From UBA5972 sp964637875 (GTDB lineage: Bacteria; Pseudomonadota; Alphaproteobacteria; Rhodobacterales; Rhodobacteraceae): a DNA stretch of 64,000 nucleotides. Of the stretch, positions 33,250 through 41,922 are shown in pieces; position 1 is the first letter of the stretch; each line of letters begins with the position of its first letter. The notes beneath the pieces were generated by a model. It was not told the DNA's origin. It saw only the letters and a list, made by a program, of their open reading frames with translations, and searched no databases. The translations under genes and the position numbers were made by a program. Location: the NCBI GenBank assembly GCA_964637875.1, contig CAZWXK010000006.1, forward strand, positions 17,404-81,403. The letters run 5' to 3'.

Positions 33250-34284
33250 ATGTTCAGGCATGTTGCATCAAATGCGATTACGCTGCTGATCGTGGCGCTG
33301 GCCCTGATCGGGGGGATCCTGGCATGGGGCAGCGCGCAGATGAACAGGCCTGGCGATTTCGCCGAGGATGTGGTGTTCGAGGTCAAGCCGGGCGACCGCC
33401 TGAAGGCCGTTTCCGAACGCCTGCTGGCGCGCAAGCTGATCTCGAACGGGGTGATCTTTCGCATCGCCGCGCGCTCGGGCGGCGAGGACAAGCGCCTGAA
33501 ATACGGTGAATACAAGCTGCCGGCCTATTCCTCGATGCGGCAGATCCTGAATATCCTGACCAGCGGAAAGGCGCTGACCTATCAGGTGACGATCCCCGAG
33601 GGGCTGACCTCGTTCCAGGTGGTGGCACTGTTGATGGAGGAACCTCTTTTGACAGGAGATATCAAGGAGATACCGCCGGAGGGGTCGCTGGCGCCGAATA
33701 CCTATGCCATTTCCAAGGGTGACAGCCGGGCCGATCTGATCCGGCGCATGACCATGGCGCAGCACAGGATCATCACCGACGCCTGGGGCGCGCGCGCGCC
33801 GGATCTGCCCCTCAAGACCCCGGACGAGGCGCTGACGCTGGCCTCGATCATCGAAAAGGAAACCGCCAAACCCGAAGAACGCCCGATCGTTGCCTCGGTT
33901 TTCATCAACCGGCTGCGCCTGGGGATGCGGTTGCAGACCGACCCTTCGGTCATTTATGGCCTGACCAAGGGCAAGGGCGTGCTGGGGCGCGGGCTGCGCC
34001 AGAGCGAGCTGCGCAAGCGCACGCCCTATAACACCTATCTGATCGAGGGACTGCCGCCAACGCCGATTGCCAACCCCGGAAAGGCATCGATCGAGGCTGC
34101 GCTGAACCCGGCCGATACCGACTATCTGTTCTTTGTCGCTGACGGTACCGGCGGGCATGTGTTTTCGAAAACCATTGATGAACATGTGAAAAACGTGCGC
34201 AAATGGCGCCGGATCGAGGCCCGGCGCAGGGCCGAGGAACGCAAGAAGAAGCTGGCTGCGGAAAAACACAAGAAACAACCCTGA
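33250..34284 (+). CDS. mltG: Endolytic peptidoglycan transglycosylase MltG (YceG)
   Basis: A 344-residue inner-membrane protein with one N-terminal helix (about 8-28). A LysM-like part (VVFEVKPGDRLKAVSERLLARKLI) precedes the YceG domain, with catalytic Glu202 in SIIEKETA and the conserved RLQTDPSVIYGL, SPYNTY-like RTPYNTYLIEGLPPTPI and NPA..YLFFVA blocks. MltG cleaves nascent glycan strands and sets their length. A basic C-terminal tail closes the protein. Co-transcribed with fabF; the GTA promoter begins 10 bases after its stop. Confidence 0.95.
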   Translation: MFRHVASNAITLLIVALALIGGILAWGSAQMNRPGDFAEDVVFEVKPGDRLKAVSERLLARKLISNGVIFRIAARSGGEDKRLKYGEYKLPAYSSMRQILNILTSGKALTYQVTIPEGLTSFQVVALLMEEPLLTGDIKEIPPEGSLAPNTYAISKGDSRADLIRRMTMAQHRIITDAWGARAPDLPLKTPDEALTLASIIEKETAKPEERPIVASVFINRLRLGMRLQTDPSVIYGLTKGKGVLGRGLRQSELRKRTPYNTYLIEGLPPTPIANPGKASIEAALNPADTDYLFFVADGTGGHVFSKTIDEHVKNVRKWRRIEARRRAEERKKKLAAEKHKKQP

Positions 34285-34293
34285 AGATAGCTC

Positions 34294-34322
34294 TTGACAA
34301 AGCGAACTCTCTGGAGTATAAC
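34294..34322 (+). promoter_or_regulatory. Near-consensus sigma70 promoter of the GTA cluster
   Basis: TTGACA (34294-34299), a 17-base spacer and TATAAC (34317-34322): a perfect -35, ideal spacing and a -10 with five of six matches. No other promoter in the window is this close to consensus. Transcription would start near 34329, about 90 bases before the first GTA gene. GTA clusters are normally expressed in a small fraction of cells under GafA control, so such a strong core promoter suggests that restraint acts after initiation or through a bound regulator. Confidence 0.75.
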
Positions 34323-34347
34323 TCGGGGCAAGCTGGAAGAAGTGGGC

Positions 34348-34387
34348 AAGCGGAACGGCGGAAATGCCGGGCCGCTTTTCATTTTTC
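34348..34387 (+). terminator. Terminator-like hairpin in the GTA leader (candidate attenuator)
   Basis: AAGCGG (34348-34353) pairs with CCGCTT (34372-34377), and inside it CGGC (34356-34359) pairs with GCCG (34366-34369) around loop GGAAAT, leaving an AA/GG internal loop. A U-rich run TTTTCATTTTT follows (34376-34386). It lies between the predicted start of transcription and the g1 start codon, so read-through would be needed for GTA expression. Confidence 0.6.
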
Positions 34388-34418
34388 TCGTGCGGAGCAT
34401 GAGAAGGCTTGGGGATTT

Positions 34419-34766
34419 ATGACAACTGACATACCGGCGGGGGAAAGCCGGGCCGAGGAGATCCTTGGCCGGGCAAGGCGGCATTATGCCGAAATCAGCG
34501 CGGCGCTGGAAGCCGCGCTGGAGCGGATGAAGCAGGATCAGGACGGCGATCTGCGGGCCTTTTCCGCGGCCGTACAGGCCCATTGGAAATCGTTGCAGAC
34601 CGTTCTGGAACGGGAGATCGAGCTTGAAAAACGCGCAATTGAACGAGGAGAGGCAGGGCGAGCCGGGGCGATCGACCTTGAGGCCGCCCGCGCTGAGGTC
34701 GGGCGCAGGCTGGCTTGCCTCAAGGCCGCGCGACGAGGTCGCGGGCTTTCTGGCGGGGCTGAGTGA
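34419..34766 (+). CDS. GTA gene g1, small terminase subunit
   Basis: A 115-residue, highly helical and charged protein, first gene of the Rhodobacter-type gene transfer agent cluster. In RcGTA, g1 encodes the small terminase. The sequence is dominated by heptad-rich helices (ARRHYAEISAALEAALERMKQ; WKSLQTVLEREIELEKRAIERG) and no HTH is evident, as in other GTA TerS proteins. ATG 34419 follows AGAAGG and GGGGA. Its end overlaps the start of the large terminase gene in another frame. Confidence 0.8.
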   Translation: MTTDIPAGESRAEEILGRARRHYAEISAALEAALERMKQDQDGDLRAFSAAVQAHWKSLQTVLEREIELEKRAIERGEAGRAGAIDLEAARAEVGRRLACLKAARRGRGLSGGAE

Positions 34767-36036
34767 CAACGCGCTGGCGGCGCTGCCCTATCTGTTCGAG
34801 TTCTGGGCGCTGGACCACCAGCTGCCACCCGGGGGTGACTGGAAAACCTGGGTCGTCATGGGCGGGCGGGGTGCCGGCAAGACGCGCGCGGGCGCCGAAT
34901 GGGTGCGCGCGCAGGTCGAGGGTGCGCGCCCCGCGGACCGTGGCCTGGCCCGGCGGGTGGCATTGGTGGGCGAAACCATCGAGCAGGTGCGCGAGGTCAT
35001 GGTGTTCGGCGACAGCGGCATCATGGCCTGCTCGCCCCCCGACCGGCGCCCGAAATGGGAGGCAACCCGCAAGCGCCTGGTCTGGGAAAACGGCGCCATC
35101 GCGCAGCTGTTTTCGGCCCACGAGCCCGATGCCCTGCGCGGCCCGCAATTCGATGCCGCCTGGGTGGACGAGCTGGCGAAATGGAAAAAGGCGCGCGCGG
35201 CCTGGGACATGCTGCAATTCGCGCTGCGGCTGGGCGACAATCCGCGCCAGGTGGTGACGACGACACCACAGAACGTGGCGGTGCTGCGCGAGATCCTGAA
35301 TGCTGACAGCACGGTTGTCACCAGCGCCCCGACCGAGGCCAACCGCGCCTTTCTGGCCGACAGCTTTCTGGCCGAGGTCACGGCGAAATATGGTGGCACG
35401 CGGCTGGGCCGGCAGGAGCTGGACGGCGTGCTGCTGGACGAGGCCGAGGGCGCGCTGTGGCCTCCGGCCCTGATCGAGAGGGCGCAGATTGCCGATATGC
35501 CGGCGCTGGATCGGGTGGTGGTGGCGGTGGACCCGCCGGTGAGCGGCGGGGCGCGGTCGGACGAATGCGGGATCATCGTCGCGGGGGTGGTGTCAAAAGG
35601 CCCTCCGGGCAGCTGGCGGGCCTGTGTGCTGGAAGATGCCAGCCTGGGCAGCGCCAGCCCCCAGGCCTGGGCCGAGCGCGCCGTGCGGGCGTTTCACGAC
35701 CATGGCGCCGAGCGGGTGATCGCCGAGGTCAACCAGGGCGGCGATCTGGTCGAGGCGGTGATCCGGCAGGTTGATCCGCTGGTGCCCTATCGCGCGGTGC
35801 GCGCAAGCCGGGGCAAGGCCGCGCGGGCCGAGCCGGTGGCGGCGCTTTACGAACAGGGGCGGGTGAAGCATCTGCGCGGGCTGGCGCTGCTCGAGGAACA
35901 GATGGCGCTGATGACGGCACAGGGTTTCACCGGGCGGGGCAGCCCCGACCGGGTGGATGCGCTGGTATGGGCGCTGCATGATCTGATGATCCTGCCGGCG
36001 GCCCATTGGCGGGCCCCGCGGCTGCGGGGGTTGTAG
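34678..36036 (+). CDS. GTA g2, large terminase subunit
   Basis: About 452 residues; packages random host DNA into GTA heads. The ATPase part has Walker A GGRGAGKTR (62-70) and a Walker B-like AAWVDELAKW near 155. The nuclease part begins at VVAVDPPVSGG near 280. No ATG exists at the N-terminus: the frame offers TTG codons at 34624, 34639 and 34678, all inside g1. TTG 34678 gives the length and N-terminal distance usual for GTA terminases. The overlap with g1 is 89 bases. Confidence 0.9.
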   Translation: MRPPALRSGAGWLASRPRDEVAGFLAGLSDNALAALPYLFEFWALDHQLPPGGDWKTWVVMGGRGAGKTRAGAEWVRAQVEGARPADRGLARRVALVGETIEQVREVMVFGDSGIMACSPPDRRPKWEATRKRLVWENGAIAQLFSAHEPDALRGPQFDAAWVDELAKWKKARAAWDMLQFALRLGDNPRQVVTTTPQNVAVLREILNADSTVVTSAPTEANRAFLADSFLAEVTAKYGGTRLGRQELDGVLLDEAEGALWPPALIERAQIADMPALDRVVVAVDPPVSGGARSDECGIIVAGVVSKGPPGSWRACVLEDASLGSASPQAWAERAVRAFHDHGAERVIAEVNQGGDLVEAVIRQVDPLVPYRAVRASRGKAARAEPVAALYEQGRVKHLRGLALLEEQMALMTAQGFTGRGSPDRVDALVWALHDLMILPAAHWRAPRLRGL

Positions 36037-36091
36037 GGCGGCTGATCTGGTGGAGGCAGAATGGGCATCCTTGAAATCGGGTGCAAGGAGA

Positions 36092-36239
36092 GGTTCGCGC
36101 CCGATCCCGAGGGTGGGCGCGGCACTGTCCGGCAAGCAGGTTGCGGATAGCGGTGGCGTTGCTTCCGGTTTGAACATTGTGACAATTCACGCCCGCCCTG
36201 GGGGGCGGGGTCGGGCGCGAACCGGATCGCAGGCGATCC
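36092..36239. repeat. Palindromic repeat copy A (doublet) between g2 and g3
   Basis: The 297 bases between g2 and g3 hold a repeat, not a gene. GGTTCGCGCCC at 36092 opens the element and GGGCGCGAACC ends it at 36223, so its two ends are inverted copies of one palindromic unit (132 bp in all). A separate perfect stem GGATCGC-AG-GCGATCC (36224-36239) follows directly. The same design recurs at 41075 (single unit) and, in reverse orientation, at 44869-45015. It resembles REP/REPIN-type extragenic palindromes. Confidence 0.75.
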
Positions 36240-36333
36240 GGTAAACGTCAACAGGCCCCAGAGCACCTGCCGGGGCCGAGCTTTTCACGAATATTGCAAG
36301 GCGGGGCCTCCCCGCAGGAACATGGAGCATTTC

Positions 36334-37506
36334 ATGGCATGGAATTTTCTTGCACGCCGCGCGCCCGAGGCCAAGGCGGCGGCGCCGGCGCGCGCGCCGG
36401 TGATTGCCTTTCACGGCAGCGGCCGGGTGGCCTGGTCGGGGCGCGATACGGTTTCATTGATGCGCAACGGATTTGGCGGCAATCCGGTCGGGTTTCGCTG
36501 TGTGCGCCTGATCGCCGAGGCCGCGGCGGCGTTGCCGCTGCTGTTTCTCGACGGCGCGGTGCGGCTGGATACACACCCGCTGCGCAGCCTGGTTGCACGG
36601 CCCAACCCGGCGCAGGGGCGGGCCGAGTTTCTTGAGGCCGTCTTTGGCCAGTTTCTGCTGAGCGGGGATGCCTATATCGAGGCGGTCGGGCAGGGCGACA
36701 ACGGTCTGCCGGCCGAGCTGCATGTGCTGCGCAGCGACCGGATGCGGGTGATCCCCGGAACTGATGGCTGGCCGGTGGGCTATGAATATCGCGTGGGCGG
36801 GCGCAAGCTGCGCTTTGACGGGGCGGGGGGCGCGGCACCGATCTGCCATATCCGGGCCTTTGACCCGCTCGACGACCATTACGGCATGAGCCCGATGCAG
36901 GCGGCGGCCGCGGCGCTGGATGTGCATAACGCGGCCTCGCGCTGGTCCAAGGCGCTGCTGGACAACGCGGCGCGGCCCTCGGGGGCGATCGTCTATCGCG
37001 GTGTGGACGGGCAGGGCCAGCTGGGCGAGGATCAGTATCGCCGCCTGCTGGACGAGATGGAGGCCTATCACCAGGGCGCGGCCAATGCGGGGCGGCCGAT
37101 GCTGCTGGAAGGCGGGCTGGACTGGAAGCCCATGGGATTCAGCCCCTCCGACATGGAATTCCAGAAAACCAAGGAGGCGGCCGCGCGCGAAATCGCCCTG
37201 GCCTTTGGCGTGCCGCCGATGCTGCTGGGCCTGCCGGGGGATGCGACCTATGCCAATTACGCCGAGGCGCACCGGGCCTTTTACCGTCTGACGGTGCTGC
37301 CGCTGGCGGGGCGCGTTCTGGGCCGGCTGTCGGCCTGGCTGGGGGCGTTTTCGGGCGAGGCGGTCGAGGTTGCCCCCGATCTGGACCTGATCCCGGCGCT
37401 GTCGGCCGAACGCGAGGCCCGCTGGCAACGGGTCAGCGAGGCGACGTTCCTGAGTGACGCGGAAAAACGCGCGCTGCTGGGCCTGCCGGAGCGCGATGAT
37501 GACTGA
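36334..37506 (+). CDS. GTA g3, portal protein
   Basis: A 390-residue HK97-type phage portal protein forming the dodecameric DNA gate of the GTA head. Typical features are an N-terminal FRCVRLIAEAAAALPLLF segment, LLSGDAYIE near 110, PLDDHYGMSPMQAAAAALDVHNAASRW near 175-200 and the conserved KTKEAAAREIALAFGVPPMLLG in the C-terminal third. GGAG is 6 bases before ATG 36334; ATG 36322 is too close to its ribosome site. RcGTA g3 is of almost the same length. Confidence 0.93.
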   Translation: MAWNFLARRAPEAKAAAPARAPVIAFHGSGRVAWSGRDTVSLMRNGFGGNPVGFRCVRLIAEAAAALPLLFLDGAVRLDTHPLRSLVARPNPAQGRAEFLEAVFGQFLLSGDAYIEAVGQGDNGLPAELHVLRSDRMRVIPGTDGWPVGYEYRVGGRKLRFDGAGGAAPICHIRAFDPLDDHYGMSPMQAAAAALDVHNAASRWSKALLDNAARPSGAIVYRGVDGQGQLGEDQYRRLLDEMEAYHQGAANAGRPMLLEGGLDWKPMGFSPSDMEFQKTKEAAAREIALAFGVPPMLLGLPGDATYANYAEAHRAFYRLTVLPLAGRVLGRLSAWLGAFSGEAVEVAPDLDLIPALSAEREARWQRVSEATFLSDAEKRALLGLPERDDD

Positions 37507-37741
37507 GCGCCGCCGCAGTGGCTCGCGCTTTCTGTACGAGCCCTTTGACATGGCAACCGCCCGGATCGAGGCCCATGAACGGCTGATCGACGAACGCTGG
37601 GCCGGGCTGGAGCGGCGCCTGCAATCGATCGAATCGATGCTGGAGCGGCTGGAACGCAGGCTGTGGCTGGCGGTTTACGGGGTGGTCGGATTTGCCCTTT
37701 CGCAGGGGTTTCTGGCGCTGATGGGATCGCCGGTAAAATAA
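37499..37741 (+). CDS. GTA g3.5, small head-formation protein
   Basis: An 80-residue protein in the position of the small GTA gene between portal and protease. The central part is a helical, Arg/Glu-rich coiled-coil segment (WAGLERRLQSIESMLERLERRLW), followed by one hydrophobic helix near the C-terminus (LAVYGVVGFALSQGFLALMG). Its start overlaps the portal stop. Homologues are annotated as GTA head formation protein; the exact role is unclear. Confidence 0.8.
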   Translation: MTERRRSGSRFLYEPFDMATARIEAHERLIDERWAGLERRLQSIESMLERLERRLWLAVYGVVGFALSQGFLALMGSPVK

Positions 37742-37752
37742 GGAAAATCAAT

Positions 37753-38361
37753 ATGATGAAAACTGTTTCTGCGACGGGACTCGAGGTCAAGTTCTGCCGC
37801 CTGGACGCAGGGATCACGCTGGATGATGACGGTGTGATCACAGGATATGCGTCGGTCTTTGATCTGCCCGATCAGGGGGGCGATATCGTGTGCAAGGGGG
37901 CCTATGCGGCCTGCCTGAAACGCCTGGCCGAACAGGGGCGCAGCGTGCGCATGTTGTGGCAGCACGACCCGGCCCAGCCGATCGGTGTGTGGGAGGAAAT
38001 CCGCGAGGACGCGCGCGGCCTGTTCGTGCGGGGACGTTTCCTGACCGATGTGGCCAAGGGGGCCGAGGCGCTGGCACTGGTGCGGGCGGGTGCCATTGAC
38101 GGGCTGTCGATCGGCTATCGCACGGTCCGGGCAACAAGGAACAGCAAGGGCCAGAGGCTCTTGCAGGAACTGGAGCTGTGGGAGGTTTCGCTTGTGACCT
38201 TTCCCATGCTGCCGGAAGCGCGCATCGCCTCGGGTGCCGGGAAACCGGGCTCGGCCAAGGATTGCGCGCGGGAACTGGTCGCGGCGCTGGCCGAGGCCGG
38301 AAACATGCTGGCGGCGTGTGGCCAGCAGATTCGTGAACCGAATACGGGAAAGCAGGAATGA
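37753..38361 (+). CDS. GTA g4, prohead protease
   Basis: A 202-residue HK97-family prohead protease that trims the capsid protein during head maturation. The conserved core GYASVFDLPDQGGDIV (31-46), catalytic His71 (LWQHDP) and Ser119 (GLSIGYRT) are present, followed by WEVSLVTFPMLPEA. AAGGA precedes the ATG. It overlaps the capsid gene by 4 bases. Confidence 0.92.
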   Translation: MMKTVSATGLEVKFCRLDAGITLDDDGVITGYASVFDLPDQGGDIVCKGAYAACLKRLAEQGRSVRMLWQHDPAQPIGVWEEIREDARGLFVRGRFLTDVAKGAEALALVRAGAIDGLSIGYRTVRATRNSKGQRLLQELELWEVSLVTFPMLPEARIASGAGKPGSAKDCARELVAALAEAGNMLAACGQQIREPNTGKQE

Positions 38362-39539
38362 AGAAGCAAGAGGTTTCAGCCACCGCTGGCCCGGTGCGCG
38401 AGGTCAAGGCCGCGCTGTCCGGGTTTCTGGGTGATTTCGACAATTTTCAGGCCGACATCAGGTCGCGCCTTCAACAGCAGGAAGATCGATTGAAGATGAT
38501 TGAACGCAAGAGCATGATCGCCGCACAACGCCCCGCCCTGTCGATGGGGGCCGAGCCCGAGGCCCCGCATCGCAAGGCCTTTGCCGCCTATCTGCGCACG
38601 GGCGAGGATGACGGGCTGCGCGGCCTGCCGGTCGAGGAAAAGGCCATGTCCACGGCCGTTGCCGCCGATGGGGGCTATCTGGTCGATCCCGTCACCGCCG
38701 ACCAGGTGAAGGCGGTGCTCAACAGCACGGCCTCGATCCGGTCGATTGCCAATGTGGTGCAGATCGAGGCCACCGCCTATGACGTGCTGATCGACACCAC
38801 CGACCCCGGCGCCGGCTGGGCGGCGGAAACGGCCGCCACGGTCGAGACCACCACGCCCACGCTGGAGCGGATCTCGATCCCGCTGCACGAGCTGAGCGCG
38901 CTGCCCAAGGTCAGCCAGCGCCTGCTGGACGACAGCGCCTTTGATGTCGAGGGCTGGCTGGCGGCGCGCATCGCCGACAAGTTTTCGCGCGCCGAGGCCG
39001 CGGCATTCGTCAGCGGCGACGGCATCGACAAGCCGACCGGTTTCCTCAACCATCCGATCGTGGATGACACGCTGTGGACATGGGGCAATCTGGGCTATGT
39101 GGCCACCGGCGCGGCGGGCGATTTCAATGCCACCAATCCGGTCGATGTGATCGTCGATCTGGTCTATGCGCTGGGGGCGCGCTATCGCGCCAATGCGACA
39201 TTCGTGATGAACTCGAAAACCGCGGGCACCGTGCGCAAGATGAAGGATGTGGACGGGCGCTTCCTGTGGTCGGACGGGCTGAGCGCGGGCGAGCCTGCGC
39301 GCCTGATGGGCTATCCGGTGCTGATTGCCGAGGACATGCCCGATATCGCGCTGGATACCACCGCGATCGCGTTCGGCGATTTCAACGCCGGCTATACCAT
39401 CGCCGAGCGTCCCGATCTGCGCATCCTGCGCGACCCCTTCAGCGCCAAGCCGAACGTGCTGTTCTATGCCACCAGGCGCGTGGGGGGCGATGTCAGCGAT
39501 TTCGCCGCGATCAAGCTGCTGAAATTCGGCATCAGCTGA
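38358..39539 (+). CDS. GTA g5, major capsid protein
   Basis: A 393-residue HK97-fold capsid protein. The N-terminal 100 or so residues form the helical delta/scaffold part removed by the g4 protease. The mature part starts near MSTAVAADGGYLVDP. SVISGDG-like FVSGDGIDKPTGFLNH near 215-230 and the P-domain SGLSAG...LMGYPVLIAEDMP region are typical. It is one of the best conserved GTA genes. A small GC-rich palindromic stretch follows before g6. Confidence 0.95.
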   Translation: MKKQEVSATAGPVREVKAALSGFLGDFDNFQADIRSRLQQQEDRLKMIERKSMIAAQRPALSMGAEPEAPHRKAFAAYLRTGEDDGLRGLPVEEKAMSTAVAADGGYLVDPVTADQVKAVLNSTASIRSIANVVQIEATAYDVLIDTTDPGAGWAAETAATVETTTPTLERISIPLHELSALPKVSQRLLDDSAFDVEGWLAARIADKFSRAEAAAFVSGDGIDKPTGFLNHPIVDDTLWTWGNLGYVATGAAGDFNATNPVDVIVDLVYALGARYRANATFVMNSKTAGTVRKMKDVDGRFLWSDGLSAGEPARLMGYPVLIAEDMPDIALDTTAIAFGDFNAGYTIAERPDLRILRDPFSAKPNVLFYATRRVGGDVSDFAAIKLLKFGIS

Positions 39540-39698
39540 GGCCCGTTCGGCCCATGACAGGATGGTCTCGTCCCGGCCCGCATGGCCGGGGCGGGGCTGG
39601 CGCGTGCCCGCATCGTCCGGCTGCTTCCCTCTCCGCATGAGCGGTGCGGGCGCGCGTCCTGATGCGGGCGATTGCCCGGCAACAACAGGAGATTGCAC

Positions 39699-40295
39699 AT
39701 GATATTGGTGGAACTGGCAATGGTGCCGGCGGCGGCGTTGCCGGTGGCCGAGTTTTCGCGCCATCTGCATCTGGGCACCGGTTTTGCCGATGACGGCAGC
39801 CAGAATGCGGTGCTGGAATCCTATCTGCGGGCGGCGCTGGCGGCGATCGAGGCACGCATCGGCAAGGCCTTGATCCAGCGGGCGTTTTCCTGGCAGCTGA
39901 CCGCCTGGCACGGGCAGGAGGCGCAGGGGCTGCCGATTGCCCCGGTGCAGGCGATCACGGCGCTGAAGCTGACCGACCGGGCCGGGGTCACGACCACGGT
40001 GGATCCGGCACAATACCGGCTGGAAAAGGACAGCCAGCGCCCGCGCCTGGTGTCGGTGCGCGACAGCCTGCCGCCGGTGCCGGCGGGGGGAACCGCCGAG
40101 ATCCTGTTCGAGGCCGGTTTCGGGCCGGCCTGGGCCGATATTCCGGTGGATCTGGCGCAGGCGGTGTTTCTGCTGGCGGCGCATTACTATGAAAACCGCC
40201 ACGCGGCGGGCGCGCGCGAATCCCTGATGCCATTCGGGGTGATGGCCTTGATCGAGGCCCATCGCAATGTGCGCCTGCTGGGGGCGGGGGCATGA
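39699..40295 (+). CDS. GTA g6, head-tail adaptor
   Basis: A 198-residue protein of the gp6-like connector family (phage phiE125-type). It forms the adaptor ring below the portal. Helical N-terminal half (SYLRAALAAIEARIGKALIQRAFSWQL), beta-rich middle and a conserved end with DLAQAVFLLAAHYYENR. AGGAG lies 7 bases before ATG 39699. It overlaps g7 by 4 bases. Confidence 0.88.
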   Translation: MILVELAMVPAAALPVAEFSRHLHLGTGFADDGSQNAVLESYLRAALAAIEARIGKALIQRAFSWQLTAWHGQEAQGLPIAPVQAITALKLTDRAGVTTTVDPAQYRLEKDSQRPRLVSVRDSLPPVPAGGTAEILFEAGFGPAWADIPVDLAQAVFLLAAHYYENRHAAGARESLMPFGVMALIEAHRNVRLLGAGA

Positions 40296-40636
40296 GCGGG
40301 CGGGCCGTGCGCCTGAGCCGCAAGCTGGTGCTGGAGGCAGCGGTGCGGCAGGGCGATGGCGCGGGGGGCTTTGCCCAAACCTGGACGCCGCTGGGCACGC
40401 TGTGGGCCGACATGCGCCCCGGATATGGGCGCGCCCATGACGGCGCCGGGGCGCGGCTGTCCCTGAACCGCTGGCGGGTGATCTGCCGGGCGGCGCCCGC
40501 AGGCGCGCCCTCGCGCCCGGTCGCGGGGCAGAGATTCGTCGAAGGCACGCGCATCTATCTGATCGAGGCGGTCAGCGCTTGGGACGATGCGGGGATCTAT
40601 CTGCAATGTTTCTGCCGCGAGGAGGTGGCGACATGA
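40292..40636 (+). CDS. GTA g7, head-tail stopper
   Basis: A 114-residue head-completion protein of the SPP1 gp16/HTJ family, forming the ring that closes the filled head and accepts the tail. The family pattern is visible as LEAAVRQGDGAGGFAQTWTPLGTLWADMRP, a C-terminal RFVEGTRIYLIEAVSAWD. Start and stop overlap neighbours. Confidence 0.87.
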   Translation: MSGRAVRLSRKLVLEAAVRQGDGAGGFAQTWTPLGTLWADMRPGYGRAHDGAGARLSLNRWRVICRAAPAGAPSRPVAGQRFVEGTRIYLIEAVSAWDDAGIYLQCFCREEVAT

Positions 40637-41043
40637 GCTATGGCATGGCGGCCGCCCTGCAACAGGCGGTCTTTGCGCGTCTGTCAGCGGATGCGGCGGT
40701 ACAGGCGGTGGTGGGGGGCGATGTCTATGACAGCCTGCCCACGGGCACGCTGCCGACGACCTATGTTCTGCTGGGAGAAGAGGATGCGCGCGCGCGCGGG
40801 GATGTGACGGCGCGCGGGGCCGAGCATGAATTCATGGTTGGCGTGTTTTCGGACGCGGCCGGTTTCGCCATCGCCAAGCAGGCGGCGGTGGCGGTGTCGG
40901 ATGCGCTGGTGGATGCGCCTCTGAGCCTGGCGCGCGGGCGGCTGGTGTCGCTGGATTTCCTGCGCGCGCGGGCCCGCCGGGGCCGGGCGCCGGGGGTGCG
41001 GCGGATCGAGCTGTGGTTCAGGGCGCGGCTGGATGACGTTTGA
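40633..41043 (+). CDS. GTA g8, tail terminator (DUF3168)
   Basis: A 136-residue DUF3168 protein, the ring that ends tail-tube polymerisation. Recognised by LQQAVFARLSADAAV at the N-terminus, GDVYDSLP...TYVLLGEED and the C-terminal RIELWFRARLDD. ATG 40633 overlaps the g7 stop. A repeat-bearing spacer of 142 bases separates it from g9. Confidence 0.88.
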   Translation: MSYGMAAALQQAVFARLSADAAVQAVVGGDVYDSLPTGTLPTTYVLLGEEDARARGDVTARGAEHEFMVGVFSDAAGFAIAKQAAVAVSDALVDAPLSLARGRLVSLDFLRARARRGRAPGVRRIELWFRARLDDV

Positions 41044-41074
41044 GGCGGGGCGCGGATTGCGCGGTGGTCCGGCA

Positions 41075-41124
41075 GGTTCGCGCCCGACACCGAGGGTGGG
41101 CGCGAACCGGATCGCAAGCGATCC
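41075..41124. repeat. Palindromic repeat copy B (single unit) between g8 and g9
   Basis: GGTTCGCGCCC (41075-41085) and GGGCGCGAACC (41098-41108) form a perfect 11-bp stem around 12 bases. A second perfect stem GGATCGC-AA-GCGATCC (41109-41124) follows without a gap. This is the single-unit form of the repeat found as a doublet at 36092 and 44885. Confidence 0.78.
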
Positions 41125-41185
41125 GGGAAAGGTATTCAAAGCCCGCCCCGCGTCAGAGAGATGAACGAAACGGAAGGATATACTC

Positions 41186-41599
41186 ATGGTAGCCCAGAAA
41201 GGCAGGGATCTGCTGATCAAGATCGACATGACCGGCGCCGGCCTGTTCGAGACGGTGGCGGGGCTGCGGGCCTCGCGCATCAGTTTCAACGCCGAAACGG
41301 TGGATGTGACCTCGCTTGACAGCGCCGGCGGCTGGCGCGAGCTGCTGGGCGGCGCGGGGATGCGCTCGGCCTCGGTCACGGGGTCGGGGGTGTTTCGCGA
41401 TGCGACCACGGATGCCCGCGCGCGCACCATCTTTTTCAACGGCGAAATGCCGGATTTCCAGGTCATCATCCCGGCATTCGGCATCATCGAGGGGCCGTTC
41501 CAGATTGCCGCGCTGGAATATTCGGGGCGCTTCGATACCGAGGCCAGCTTTGACATGACGCTGGCCTCGGCCGGTGTGCTGACATTCACGGCGATCTGA
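41186..41599 (+). CDS. GTA g9, major tail tube protein
   Basis: A 137-residue tail-tube protein of the TP901-1 major tail protein type. The beta-sandwich sequence MVAQKGRDLLIKID...VAGLRASRISFNAETVDVTSLDSAG..W is typical, with FNGEMPDFQVIIPAFGIIEGPFQI in the second half. AAGGA precedes the ATG. Its last base overlaps the g10 start. Confidence 0.92.
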   Translation: MVAQKGRDLLIKIDMTGAGLFETVAGLRASRISFNAETVDVTSLDSAGGWRELLGGAGMRSASVTGSGVFRDATTDARARTIFFNGEMPDFQVIIPAFGIIEGPFQIAALEYSGRFDTEASFDMTLASAGVLTFTAI

Positions 41600-41922
41600 T
41601 GGTGAACCCCTATCGAGGAGAGGTGCGCCTGGTGCTCGATGGCAGGGCGCATGTGATGCGCCTTACGCTGGGGGCGCTGGCCGAGCTGGAGGAGCGCCTT
41701 GGCGCGGGCTCGCTGGTGGCGCTGGTCGAACGCTTTGAACAGGGGCGGTTTTCGGCGCGCGACCTGCTGGCGCTGCTGGCGGCGGGGCTGCGCGGCGGCG
41801 GCTGGCAGGGCGACGAGGAGGCGCTTGCGCGCGCCGATATCGAGGGCGGACCCGGCGCGGCGGCGCGGGCGGCGGCACAGCTGCTGGCACGCGCCTTTGG
41901 CGGCGACGGGGGCGATGGCTGA
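41599..41922 (+). CDS. GTA g10, tail assembly protein
   Basis: A 107-residue GTA-family protein in the place of phage tail assembly chaperones. The sequence YRGEVRLVLDGRAHVMRLTLGALAELEERLGAGSLVALVERFEQ... is characteristic of GTA g10. With g10.1 it probably chaperones the tape measure during tail assembly. It overlaps g10.1 by 8 bases. Confidence 0.87.
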   Translation: MVNPYRGEVRLVLDGRAHVMRLTLGALAELEERLGAGSLVALVERFEQGRFSARDLLALLAAGLRGGGWQGDEEALARADIEGGPGAAARAAAQLLARAFGGDGGDG

